From NCBI RefSeq assembly GCF_905475465.1, contig NC_062247.1, positions 186,001 through 250,000 on the forward strand: a stretch of DNA of 64,000 bases. Direction: 5' to 3'. Under the pieces are notes generated by a model that was not told the origin of the DNA, did not search any database, and saw only the letters and a list, made by a program, of their open reading frames with translations. A program made the position numbers and the translations under genes. Within the stretch, counting starts at the first letter, position 1, and each line of letters begins with the position of its first letter. Source of the stretch: Pieris napi (taxonomy: Eukaryota > Arthropoda > Insecta > Lepidoptera > Pieridae). Positions 31,801 to 43,527 of the stretch are shown here, in pieces.

Positions 31801-34800
31801 TATTGAAATAGAATGATAAAAGTGTAATACTAATAAAGACAATTTACTCTGGACTTCTTAGGATTTTCAATACATGGTCACAGAATCCAGTTTAGAGTTC
31901 CGGAGGCTGTCTCTACTCTTCCATAGCTTGCACCACGAATAACGAGCGTGATTTATGCAGGTGCAAGCCGCAATCACGCGCCATTGTGCCGCGCCCGCGT
32001 CGGTGCCCGGCTCGAAGGATCACTGAGACTTATCAGCCATTGTGCACCTACTTCCACTGATATGGCACTGTATGTTTATCAAATGTATATATATTTCATT
32101 CGTTTAAATAATGAATTGTTACAAAATCTCAGTCGGTGTTTTAAATAACAAAATATTTAGCAACTTACCGCACTTGTATAAATTGGTCTCGTGTTCATTC
32201 TAAAAAAAATTTGGTATGGGCGTACATGGCTACCTGTCTGGTGATAAACCAGAAGCTTTTACTCAAGTAATCGATACTGAAGTATTTTCGTATCAGTATC
32301 GATAAATTAGTACCAGTTTATATCTAAACTAAATTTCAGTAGAGTACCGCGAATACATGACATAAGGAACGGAACGTGTTAAGGTGTCCACAGGAAAGTC
32401 ACGCATGTTACTAGTTTTACTTAATTTCAATATTATTTTATTAGTATACTGGAAACGTACGCGTAAACAGAAACAGTCTCGTCGTACAGCAAGTTCATTC
32501 TAATATCGGAACAGCGAGTGATTCGAAACATTTTCAGCAGACATGCAGAGTGCCATTCCCGAATTAAATTCCTGCCATTTCTGAACTAGGGAAAACACTG
32601 AAATACAGCGCCGACGACTGTTTGTGGAATAAATAAGGAGACGCGTGCGATTCTCATAAAAATTGTACTTTACCGTATCAAGGACGTGATCCGTGTCGCA
32701 ATTGCAGGAGCTTTGCATTTTTAAACTGTTTCGGATCGACTGGACTCTATAAAACCTTCTGCTGTGATACATTTGTCGAGCCTACGTGCTTTTAAGCTCG
32801 CCTATATTTAAATTTATTTTGTAGTGTTAAGGATTGTTAACCTGAAATTTATCCCGAAGCACGTGACTTAAAATATACGTTAACAAATTTAATGCACTCG
32901 TCGTTTGCCGGCGAACTGCGCCTACCTTTGTGAATAAAATAATAAATTAATTCAAAACGGACTGACAAATGGAACCGGACGGTGTCAGAAGCGACGCATT
33001 ACGGTTAAGGATTACTTTTGCAATTTTCAATTCGTCAAGCGATCAATTAAACTGGGGTTAAATGGATTTGGGGGCGATGGGGGGGTCGGTGATCGATCAC
33101 ACTGAGCACATTAAGCAGTAGTTAGACGTAAGCCGCCAATGAAGGGCCTGATCGATAGATGATGTGAGAAAAAAAATGGCACTTTCTATTGGACTTAATA
33201 CAAATAGCGTTTTGGATGTTTAAGTATGTACTTGCTACTTTATACAACGTATTATTGTACGAAATATGACTGGAATTCCGGCGAATCGTAAAATTAGCCG
33301 AAAACGATACGATTTCGATTCATAAATTGTGAATGATGTTGTTTTATCCCATATTGAAGCGTGTATGCTGGTAATGAAAATAAAATTTAACGGAGCGAAT
33401 AACAATAGCTGGAATTATAAACTTAGTATTGATTCGAGACGAGTGAATGTTTAGAAATGTCAGTGATTATATCCCAAAAAGTAACAACAACAAGATAGAA
33501 ATAAGAGTCTCCTAAAATCGCTTTATGAATACATCGTATTCGTTTACTTTGGCCATTTGCTTCGGGAAACCAAATTTTGTGCTCCAGGTACAACCAAAAT
33601 TAGTAATGATTGAAGCGTTAAAAGTTTCCGACGTTTGATGTTTTCTAGGGAATATTATAACTGCGGAAAAATAAGCACAAACATGAATATACTGTAAGAA
33701 ACATTACATGTTATGCTGTCTACGGAGCAAAACGTTTCTTTTGAGACGAGTTGCACCGCTAGATACGAAATTATATTTTTTGAAAGTTCATATCAGTTAA
33801 GTTCCGCAATAATTTATGATATACATATATATTAGTGGAAAGTGTATCATCGGAATGTCTCGTGCGACGTATGCGGGCGCGCCGATATCGTACGTCAATG
33901 CAGACGTTAATTATGTTGAGTGATCTTGAACGTTGCCGACATAGACCGGAACTACGTCGGGTAATTTCGAAATTTGTTTGAACATGTGGCTAAAGGTATT
34001 CTTGTTTGCTTAATTTATTGGTGACTGATTCGTTTACTTATCTAATCAAGCGACTATTAAAATATCAAAATCTATACTAACTTTAATTGGAATAATCACA
34101 GGCTAATATTATTAATCCCAATTAGTATAAAAGGCACTATTGTAGCGGCCATTAGCTATAAGCGGGCGGACACTCCCCTTCGCTGTATATTTTATCAAAG
34201 CACGACTAAAAGGGTTATTAAGGGACAATTACTTTAGCTGACCATTTTTTAATAACCGTTGTTAATATTGAACTGCAGTGTTTAGGAGAAAATTTTGAAA
34301 CGTTTTCGCTTCGCTTATCGCATCGCTTGGTTTAAAATGCGTAAAATGGTTTTGGAAATAGAGAGACACCTTCCATTACTTCTATCACGTTTAGAACAAT
34401 GTAATTAGCAATTGCTACTAGTGACACTTTCTAATTCAAAGTTCATAAAATTTTACCCAAAACCAAAACCTACAAATTATAATATTTTATTCGTAGTCTT
34501 CAAAAAGTCCTCATATTATAAATTGAGAATAGATTTTGATTGGTACAGATTACAGTATCTTTCTTGACCACATTTTTCTTTATATTAAATTTCTAAAGTA
34601 ATGTACGTTTCTAATATTTGCGTACTGTTTATATAAGCCGAAGGCAATTAATATAAAGAGTACATGTACCTAGAGCCAATATATTTAATGATCTGCCTGA
34701 ACATATCCTTTGATCGGGAGCCGAGAAGCCGATCATAGAGAGCGAAGTGAACGCAGCCACAAATTGACTTCATTTAATAATCTTATACTTTACCAAAGCT

Positions 34801-34899
34801 GTACGTTCGCTTCAATCAGACTAATACACAATAATTGCGGCTATTTTAACAGGTCATATTAACTCGATGTATTTATATAATTTGACGTATTTTTCTTAC

Positions 34900-35012
34900 G
34901 ATTCAATTAAAGAAATCAACAAAGTCCATTGGTGCACAGCCGAAAATCGAACCTACGACCTCAGGGATGAGAGTCGCACGCTGAAGTCACTAGGCCAACA
35001 CGGCTCAATTAC
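34900..35012 (-). mobile_element. tRNA-derived SINE (minus strand)
   Basis: On the minus strand there is an A-box-like TGGCCTAGTGA (complement of 34987-34997) and a B-box GGTTCGATT (complement of 34946-34954), 33 bases apart. The tRNA-like body GCGTGCGACTCTCATCCCTG lies between them and an AT-rich tail is on the low-coordinate side. It is not a functional tRNA because no acceptor stem or anticodon arm can be folded convincingly. The limits are estimates. Confidence 0.7.
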
Positions 35013-35019
35013 ACTTACG

Positions 35020-37700
35020 CCGCATATAATCCTCCAAGATATCACCCAATAACGGCACTCGTGTGGGTTATTTATATTATTTTGCATAATACCAATCGAG
35101 TTGGGATGACGGCAATGTAAAAGAAACTCGCTTGAACGAGATTCCATCAAGGAAGGGTTGCTTGTAATAAAGTAGCTTATCCTATGATAACCGAGCTATA
35201 ATCCCTCCTAGAGGCAAGAGGCTGGAACCTGATTTATTAGATAGTACTATATAGCTTAGTGAGTCTTGCGGTAAGTGTACTTATTATTATAACATAGGTA
35301 AAATAGGCTCCCATTCGTATTATATAAATAGTACGATATTAACGATATCAAACAAGTCGAAAGTGCGATATACTAAATTGGCTAAGGCATAATTTAAACT
35401 AACGATCAACTAATTAGCACTGACCGAGGTACACGTTTCAGCCGGCGCACAGATTTTAATCAGGCCCAGGTTTTGTTCGGTTGCAGCGATGTTAATACTG
35501 ATTGACGCGGCATTAAGCGATGCTCTTCTCATTTTAGATTGATGGAATTGATTAGAACAAACCGGCCGCTAATTTTTCTGTGTTTTTTAATTGTACCAGC
35601 TTTTCTATTTGACCAGTTCCGCAGTTTGTTAACTCTATTCGTGGTAATAAAGAACAAGTTCATGTATTTCAGATATTCAAACGTCCATTCGCTAAATACT
35701 ATTAAGCAGTCCGTATCCATGACAAATTCCATACGAAAATTGAGTTCATTGAATATGTTGAGAACATCATTTGGTACTATCAGCGCGAATCACATCCACA
35801 TTTGCACCGGTGGCGGAGGCATCATTCAAATTTACACCTTCCCGACTGACAATAAAGCCGGTTTCGCTCTATTTGTGGCCGGTTGGATAATGCGTCCGGG
35901 TGCACTAACGATAATTCTCAACGCCATTATTAGCCCGCTTTGTATAGGAAATGTTCTCACTCCGGCAACTCCTCGGGCTCGGCCCACCGTGCTTGTCGAT
36001 TATTGAGGTTATTCACTCAGGATTCCTACAGCTACACTCGACTTTATTCTAGGCATTGTGCGGGCAGCAAAGCTCACACATGTAACCGGCAACATTTTAA
36101 TACGAACATCCAAATGTTTGCTTATTAACTAGTAAATAATTAACACGTACGCCAAACATTGGTTCGAGAAATTATACGTACGTATTTAATCTTCTAATAT
36201 ACACAAATTCAACATGTTCGTGAAATAAGATCTAAAATAAGTTAAACCGTTCCTCGAATATCGTAAGACGGCGGCGCGTACTATATATAGACTATTAGAA
36301 TCTGTTCTAGGCATTCTTTAGAAATAAGTAATTAAAGTATTACTGTCTGAAACCGGCGAAGTTCAGTGCATTAGAGGTAGTAGTTATCTCCATACTCCTC
36401 ATTCGTCTTAAGATAACTCCTTAGAACATAGCGTGAGGTATTAATGCAAAGTTATGAAGCCGGCGATGATTGGTCGTAGAAGTGGAGCGAGCTAACTTCG
36501 GCCGTTCGTACAATATTCGATAACGATTATTGTCTCGGATCCCGGTACTAAATTACTGGGAGTTATTGTAAACTCGCTCCAAGTTTACAGCGGACGGAAA
36601 ATATTGCGACTGCGGCCAGTATTGGGTTTCTTGGCACTTGAATTTTAAGATCCGACGCTTACAATAAAGTGTTTCCACTCGAATGTTTATTAGCGCGGGG
36701 GAAACTTTTGTACTGGAGATGAGCAGCTTTTCAATTTCTACTTCTGAGCTTTTTATGTTATTTCACTTAAATAAAATGACAAATATTATGTATATATAAT
36801 AAAATGACAAATTAGTAGGTTGTGTATAAAATATGCTTCTTATATCTTAACTTATACTGCATTGATACCATTTAACTTTTTGCTTGGGACAGTGTCGAGT
36901 ATTCTCGGAGCACATCCATTTTATCAGAGTACACGCTCATCTTCTAATAGACAACACAAATCCGTCCGCCACAAGATGTCTTGTGAAACTATGAATGTAT
37001 GTATATGTACGCTATGTAACGAAATATTGAACAAAGCAATGTTAACCCAAAAGGGACAGTCCATTAAATCTGTGCCGTTAGCATTATTCTCCTTCAGACT
37101 GGGATTAGGCAAGCGAGTTATAATTGTTTTGCAGAACAGTCTCTGACTTCAGCTTACTACTAAGCCTGCTTTATATCTTCTCTTTTGTATGGATTCTCAA
37201 AAATCTTTTTTTTACCCACTGTAATACAAAAAAATCGGCTCGGCTTCAGTTTTCTGTATCTGTTTCGTAATATTTTATTAACTAGAACAATATTTTTTTA
37301 TATTACACGTTGTAACGATCTGACATAACAGATTGTAACTGATGTTGTTGTCAATAAATAATTATATTCGGTGGTGTTTGCAGATTAAGTATTTCCTTTA
37401 TTTATCCGATATTGTACACATATGTAATCATTTAATTTTCCTCTCATTGCTAACGGTAAAATTATTATTCTTATCTTTGAAGTTTCTAAATGATGTTGCC
37501 TCGAGTAGGGCCAACGCCGCAGGAGAAATTTGCTTATAGGCCTACGTACGGATATTCTTTTATTAGGGTTTACAGGCGAAATGGAATTCATTAGAAAATC
37601 CTTTTTTAGTGTTCTTAATTCAAGTATTGAAATAGTTTAGTCTTCGTTGATGACAAATAAAGGCTATCATATGTTATGCAAAAAAAATGTGTGCGTGTAC
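35020..37700. other. Gene-free region with one unusually long open frame
   Basis: The only notable frame is 35542-36006 (+), about 154 codons from the ATG. It has hydrophobic stretches but no recognisable domain and no nearby splice or polyadenylation logic. Within it, 35790-36010 is clearly more GC-rich than its surroundings, so a conserved non-coding element is as likely as a gene. Confidence 0.35.
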
Positions 37701-37717
37701 TAGGTGTACACACGTAA

Positions 37718-38257
37718 GAAGTGAAACTTCTTTATGACCTTATTTTTCGAAAAATGATCTACTATATGAAACTTTAAAGAAATTGGTTAAATAAAGTTAA
37801 ATTAGATAAAGTTTAACAAAAGGCTTTTATTATCATAGACATGAATACAAATACAATTATTTCATTTTAACTTATTACTGTACTACTATGTAGTAGTAAG
37901 ATTATTACAGAATTTCATTAATTGTAATAGAATTATTAGTATTACTATCATTGTTATCGTTATTATATATTTTTGTTACTAATGGCTTCGAATCTCTTCG
38001 GATCAACCGTGGTAGGGACAAGAAAAAGATGGCGCGTAACCGAAAAATGTGACAAATGTGTGTAAATTTTTTTCCAACGCCGATAAAGAAGTTTGACTTT
38101 AAAAAGCAACATGGCGCGTAACCTGCTACAAAATTTCTCCCATACGTCGATAAAGAAGTTTCACTTCAAAAGATGGCGCGTAACGGAAAAATGTGACGCG
38201 TAACGCAAAAATGTTACACTAAATTTTTTTCCAACCCCGATAAAGAAGTTTCACTTC
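37718..38257. mobile_element. TIR element with internal tandem units (MITE-like)
   Basis: The outer 18-bp arms GAAGTGAAACTTCTTTAT (37718-37735) and ATAAAGAAGTTTCACTTC (38240-38257) are exact reverse complements. The right half holds three imperfect tandem units, each with ATGGCGCGTAAC (38029, 38111, 38173) and ATAAAGAAGTTT.ACTT (38083, 38150, 38240). No transposase frame is seen. The words are of a type I associate with repetitive lepidopteran DNA; the class (MITE or other non-autonomous element) is inferred. Confidence 0.7.
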
Positions 38258-38264
38258 AAAAATA

Positions 38265-41200
38265 AATAATTGTTACATTTAAATTAAAAAAGGATTTATT
38301 AAACATCAAAGACTATTTATAATATCTACTTACACTAATGTCATTTATAAAATAATTTTAATAACAAAGTCTGACGAACGGGTCAAACAAATATGGAAAC
38401 TCACATTATTATTATTCAATCATGCGACATCCACTCGACAAGGGAACATAATAGCCGATGTATATCTATTATTTGGTAGATACAACGTTAGTGAGGCAAC
38501 GCAGTGATAATTCAAAGTAAACATGGAGCGATCGACAGGTGGAATTCAGAATATACGTAACTAAATAATTAAGATTTCTCGATACCAGAGATGTTTGAGA
38601 GTTGCGTTCGATTTATCGTTTGGATCCGATTACTCGATGGTTTAATTTTTCCATAATTAACAAGTCTTGAACCTATATAAATACATATATTTATTAAATG
38701 TTACACGATTCCTGTTCAGTGATAGTTAATAGCAAATACTTTTACAGTTCAAAAATAGATTACATTACAATTACAAGTAAGAATTGTATTGAGTAAAGGT
38801 TTGTACAGGTAACCGCAGTCGCACCGCGATCGCGTGAGGTGATGTTTGGTTTGAAGCTCAACTGTAATTGCGATACTACCTACCTTTGCCTTGCCAACAA
38901 TTTACAATTGCAATTTACACTTCAGTAAAGACAAACACTTCAGGTTTAGTCGTATTTTAATTCTATTTGCAAGAAATGCAGTTAAAAATTGCTGGGCCTC
39001 ACATACGTATGGCACAGAATACAGTTTGGAGGAAGGCAACTCTAGAGAGTGTAGAACCTGAAAGTTCACTTAGTCAAATGAAGTGAGTACAAGACCAAAG
39101 AGGTGTAGTGGAATGAGTGATGTCCACATAATTGATTCGAGCGGACTGCTCTCCAGATATCGATTGGGCCGAGAATAGAGGAGCTGCGATTGATTAATCG
39201 AACGCTTGTCGGCACCGATCGGACTTAATTGAAAAGTCAACGTCTCGATGTTTGTCGATCGATGCTCGATACGTGCTTTATTTCGCTTTGTCCGTAATTA
39301 GCCGACATCTTGTCGATATTATCTTCTCTCATTCGATTATAATTCAGAGTCTTTTACTTAGTAGACTGAATTTGTGTCAATGGTAGAGGGATTCTCCGAA
39401 TTCCAATCTCCGATTTAAATTTGACAATAGGCCGTAACAACCCAAAACCATCATAATATAATACAAAATTACATATATCAAATATATGGGAAGAAGCAAC
39501 AAATAAAACATGCAATGAGCTTTATATCGCGTAAGCCTTTATCTTTTTGGAGCAGAAAGTCGAATCGAGATAGTTTAAAATGACAATAAACAATACGAAC
39601 AGAATGACAGCTTACGAAAACATCACAATTAGAGAACAATGGGCCTCGAAAATTTCAATGAATTCTCTTCATAAAGAAAAAATAATACTTTTGCAGAACA
39701 ATTAGCGGTTTTATAAAAGCCATAATGCTCGCATCGAGTTCCTGAAGCCGCAGCCACAATGCGACTGACCGTGGCCGCCATTTTGTGCAAAATTCAGATT
39801 TCGCGCGAAATGGCCGACACATCCGTCGCTCGCAGACGCATTGTGCTTGTTTAAATATTAAAATAGAGTTTTGAATAATGAGCCATTTTCGTGTATATTT
39901 TACATTTATTGCCGTGTTTGCAGTCCTCGCCAGATTTGATATTCTTGTGTGAATACGGCTTTATCTTTATTTGTGCAGACGAATTTTAATACCCGCTGTT
40001 TTATGAAATCTGGAGCGAACTGCATTTGATAAAAGGATATATTCTTTATAGTATGCAAAGAGAGCTAGCCACTACGGTTAAAGCTGTATATATCTGATTA
40101 AATTAAAACCTTTTTAAATATTCACAATTATAAAATAATTTATTCGACTTAGCTTGCCAATTTGAAAAATATAATAATAATAGTATTAACTCTACTGTCA
40201 TAGTATAAGTACATATATAGAAAACGTAGTTATTTGGCTTTTCGGAGGCATAAATTACACGCACACATGTGACCCCCGTAATAAAGAGTTCTTTGGGAGA
40301 AATGGTTGGGCTTCGAAAATGTTTATTACGTACAAAATGCGACTTATTACGAAGTTTAAAGTAAAATTGGAGGATTGTGTTTTTTTATTAAAATATGATG
40401 AAATTTATTTAATTGTTTATGATCAACATACAATACATACTTCTCATTTTATTCAATTACCCCTATCCACCGATTCAACTTTTAGAAGTTTGTGGTAAAG
40501 CCCCGTACAGGGAGGACGATGCATTGGCCGTTTCCGCTGCGTCTGTGGCGGGAATGTTCTTTGTTCCAACTAGACTACGATCGCCATAATATTCCGAGAA
40601 TGTTTCATTTATGTTTAGCGACGCTCGTAAATTTGTTTAGCAGTTATTATGTCGGCTATGATAGGAATTGGGGTTCGCAATTTCAGTTATAAGGCACGAC
40701 CGAGGAAAATCAAATACAGAAGTACGAATATTTACAGCGACTTGCATAATTTCTCTGCCAGAGAATCTGTAGATTGTTGTCGAAATATCTCATCATCGTT
40801 AAAGAAAGCGTTTTGTTAAATTTAGCAATGTTTTACAAATATCGGATACACATCGTTGAATAGAATTGTACACTGGTACAATAGATGTTGTTCTCGGCGA
40901 TAGTAAGCAGAAAGACAAGGCAAAAGCTCATTTAATTGAAGAAATAACAAAAGGATGAACTTGAGACGAGGCGACGTTATTAACGCGCGCCTTAAAAGCC
41001 TTTTTGCCGAGCTTCTGTTCTCACACGTGCGAGTTGTTCCCAACTAAGTGAAACATCTCTCTACACCCGTAAGAACAGCATAACAAAATATATTAACAGA
41101 ATTACTCTAGTTATATTAACGTTTTCAGAACATATTCGATGAAATACAATTCTCCAATAAGTTTTCAGTGCAACCATTAAATCTAAAGGCACGTCGTTGC

Positions 41201-42798
41201 CAAATTAGATTAGACCTTTTTAAGAGGAGAGGTATTTACTTAAAATTCTCGGGACTAGACTCAGAAATTTTCATGTTTAATTGTTTAAGTATTTGCTGAA
41301 TGGCGAGACAGACTACGATTAAGAATTAAGGAGAGAATGCTAATAATCCGTTCACGACTGTTTATTATTTATGACTTCGTTTAGTTTTCCATCGCGGTCT
41401 CGTTTGAATCAACGGAAGTTCTAACAATTAACAAGTTTGTAAATAATTAATTCAAAGAAGCGTTTATTAGGGTTTTCTCCTTTCTAGAAATTAGTAGATT
41501 ATAAAATTCATTCATTAACTACGTTAATCAAATATTAAGTGAATGCGAATTTTGGGTAACTAATATATTTGGAGGTAATTTGTAAATATGATCTGCGGTT
41601 TATTTGGTGTTCGCTTACGTATTTCATATCGTAACTCTCTAATTCAATTATTATCTTCGTCTTACCCTCTAATAAAAACTTTCTCTATGAAAGCTTTCTT
41701 TATAAACATTAAATGTGAAGTTTTTTATCCATCTTATAATAAACGAAGAGAAATAATTAATTATCTTCCAACAACTTATTAACGAGCAAATAATAACCGC
41801 AAAACGATAAAAGGTCGTGGGAAATTGTCGATAAATTGACGTTCAAAGGGCCTGCTTGCATTTATTACGCCATCGGTCTCATCGCTCATCACTCCAAGCG
41901 GCTGGAAAAGCAATTGGTTATATTTGACACTTGCTCAGATAAAAAATCGCTACTACTTTGCTCGTATCACGATTATTGTTCTATTTACACACTGTTTCGT
42001 CCCGAAAAGAATGGAAAAACGGACATGGGACAAAAAACTGTTTGTATTGAGAATGACTAAAATAACTGTACATTAGATTTTGATAGAAAAGTCATTGGAT
42101 AATATTTTTGCAATACATAAGTAAAAGTTCATGTAATATTTCAGTTAGGTATTTAATGTAAAAGAGAGTAGTGGTTTACGATGAAATGATTAGAAACCGT
42201 TCCCGGGGTGCTAGAAGGCCACGAGAGAGTCGCTTTATGGCATCCGACGCCTTAAGTTTGATTTATAGCTTTCATTTGACCAAGATAAAAGCCGTATTGA
42301 TAAAGAATACATATTCAAAAAAAATTGTGTACCGATTGAAAATACATAGTAATAATAAATAATAACTACACGTATTCGATGTCTACATAAATACTGTCTA
42401 CATAAATAGTTAAAAACATAGTCTTTTCAATAAAATGTAAATATTAGAAAAAGGATTATTTTCTTGTTCGCAAAAAGTATACAATCAACAATTACCAGCG
42501 TACTTTCGTTAAAATTAAGACTGATTTAGTTTTAATGAAGAAAAGGGTTTGATTACAACAAAAGTTATATTTATATCTTTATAACTTTTAATTTATAAAG
42601 TAACAATATATTATATATACATATTTGTTTTTGTTCTCAGCCTAGTTAAGTAAGTCAAAGATGTGTATCGGAGAGCAAAGATGATATTTGTGTATTACTG
42701 GGGCCCAAATGTCTAGAATGTCCAATTAATGTCCAAATGGCAGGCTAAAATATTTCTGTTAATGTATGTATAATAATTCACGGTATTATTAAAAAAAT
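38265..42798. other. Gene-free AT-rich region
   Basis: No coding gene recognised. Contains a YY1/E2F-like motif pair at 39774-39810 and a 15-base direct duplication (GTCTACATAAATA at 42381 and 42396). Confidence 0.4.
39774..39810. promoter_or_regulatory. YY1/Pho-like and palindromic E2F-like sites
   Basis: GCCGCCATTTTG (39774-39785) is followed by the perfect palindrome TTTCGCGCGAAA (39799-39810), which matches the E2F consensus on both strands. Such pairs usually sit near transcription starts, but there is no gene here; a distal promoter or 5' UTR exon of the LRR gene is one possibility. Confidence 0.35.
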
Positions 42799-42801
42799 GC
42801 G

Positions 42802-43065
42802 TTTTTTTTTTATGGCTCTGGCACGATTTGTGCATTAGCCAGCGTCAAGTATAGGATTTTTTTATATAATTCGTTGCTTGTCTTTAGAAATTCGACCGTG
42901 TCCTCCATGTACGGTTTAGGCACTCGCCCGGTACCGCACAACCCTCCTAAAGGCCGAGAACAAATTTAAATTAAATTAAAACTTGCCCTCGAACCGGGTA
43001 TCGAACCCGGTACCCCTCACCTAGCTGCCACTTAATAAGACCGCTAGGCTATGAGGCCCCCAAAA
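42802..43065 (-). mobile_element. tRNA-derived SINE with poly(A) end
   Basis: On the minus strand it starts near 43065 with GGGGGCCTCATAGCCTAGCG (A box), then the B box GGTTCGATACCCGG (complement of 42995-43008). A non-tRNA body follows, and it ends with GCACAAATCGTGCCAGAGCC then ATAAAAAAAAA at 42802-42812. AAAAAAAT occurs next to both ends and may be the target-site duplication. Head, body and A-rich tail are all present, so this copy looks full length. Confidence 0.75.
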
Positions 43066-43069
43066 AAAT

Positions 43070-43251
43070 AATTCGTTATAGTTATCCTCACGTGTGCTTG
43101 ATGTGAGATAAAAAAAGTTACATATAATTCTTAATAATAAAATAAGTGAATTTGCCTCATTAGTAAACTTTCACACGCGCTATTAATTAACTTCAGCACT
43201 TCAACTCTTCTCCTTCATTAATTTCATTTACTTTCCAAGTTTTTGATTACA
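43070..43251. other. AT-rich spacer between SINE and LTR candidate
   Basis: Nothing recognisable on either strand. Confidence 0.5.
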
Positions 43252-43527
43252 TGTAGCGATTTCGAAAATTTGTATTCGCTTCAAATTAGCAATGCGTTTG
43301 ATATTTTTATAAAGCTGTAGTAGTTTCACCAAATGCAAAACTACGTTTGAAAAATTTACGAGAACTATATAAAAGCGAACGAGTGAGCTAAGAGTCGTGA
43401 GTTGCGAGCCGTGAGCCGCGAACTGAGAGTGGGCGATGTAAACGCCGGGTGTTTAAAGTTGTGCTGTAAATACAAGTTTAAGTCGAATAAAGTTTTCATC
43501 TCTACTACTAATTGACGCTTAGCTACA
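43252..43527 (+). mobile_element. Solo LTR candidate (276 bp)
   Basis: Begins TGTAGC and ends GCTACA (6-bp inverted termini, TG..CA). It holds TATATAAAAG at 43366-43375 and AATAAA at 43486-43491, the U3-R-U5 order expected of an LTR. No second copy, primer-binding site or pol frame flanks it, and the 4-5 flanking bases (TTACA / ATTTA) do not match, so it is an old solo LTR or a look-alike. Confidence 0.5.

Larger units (their letters stand above)
27565..34895. other. Long gene-free AT-rich region
   Basis: No frame longer than about 90 codons and none with recognisable protein features. It contains a small hairpin (28035-28065), an (AAAT)n microsatellite (28756-28774), a 28-bp palindrome (28805-28832) and an 8-bp-stem hairpin near 31695-31725. 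It is inferred to be intron or intergenic regulatory DNA of the LRR gene. Confidence 0.4.

Noticed and set aside
34946..34997. tRNA gene suggested by A and B boxes
   Set aside because: No convincing acceptor or anticodon stems; a SINE-like body and tail fit better. The same holds for 42997-43051.
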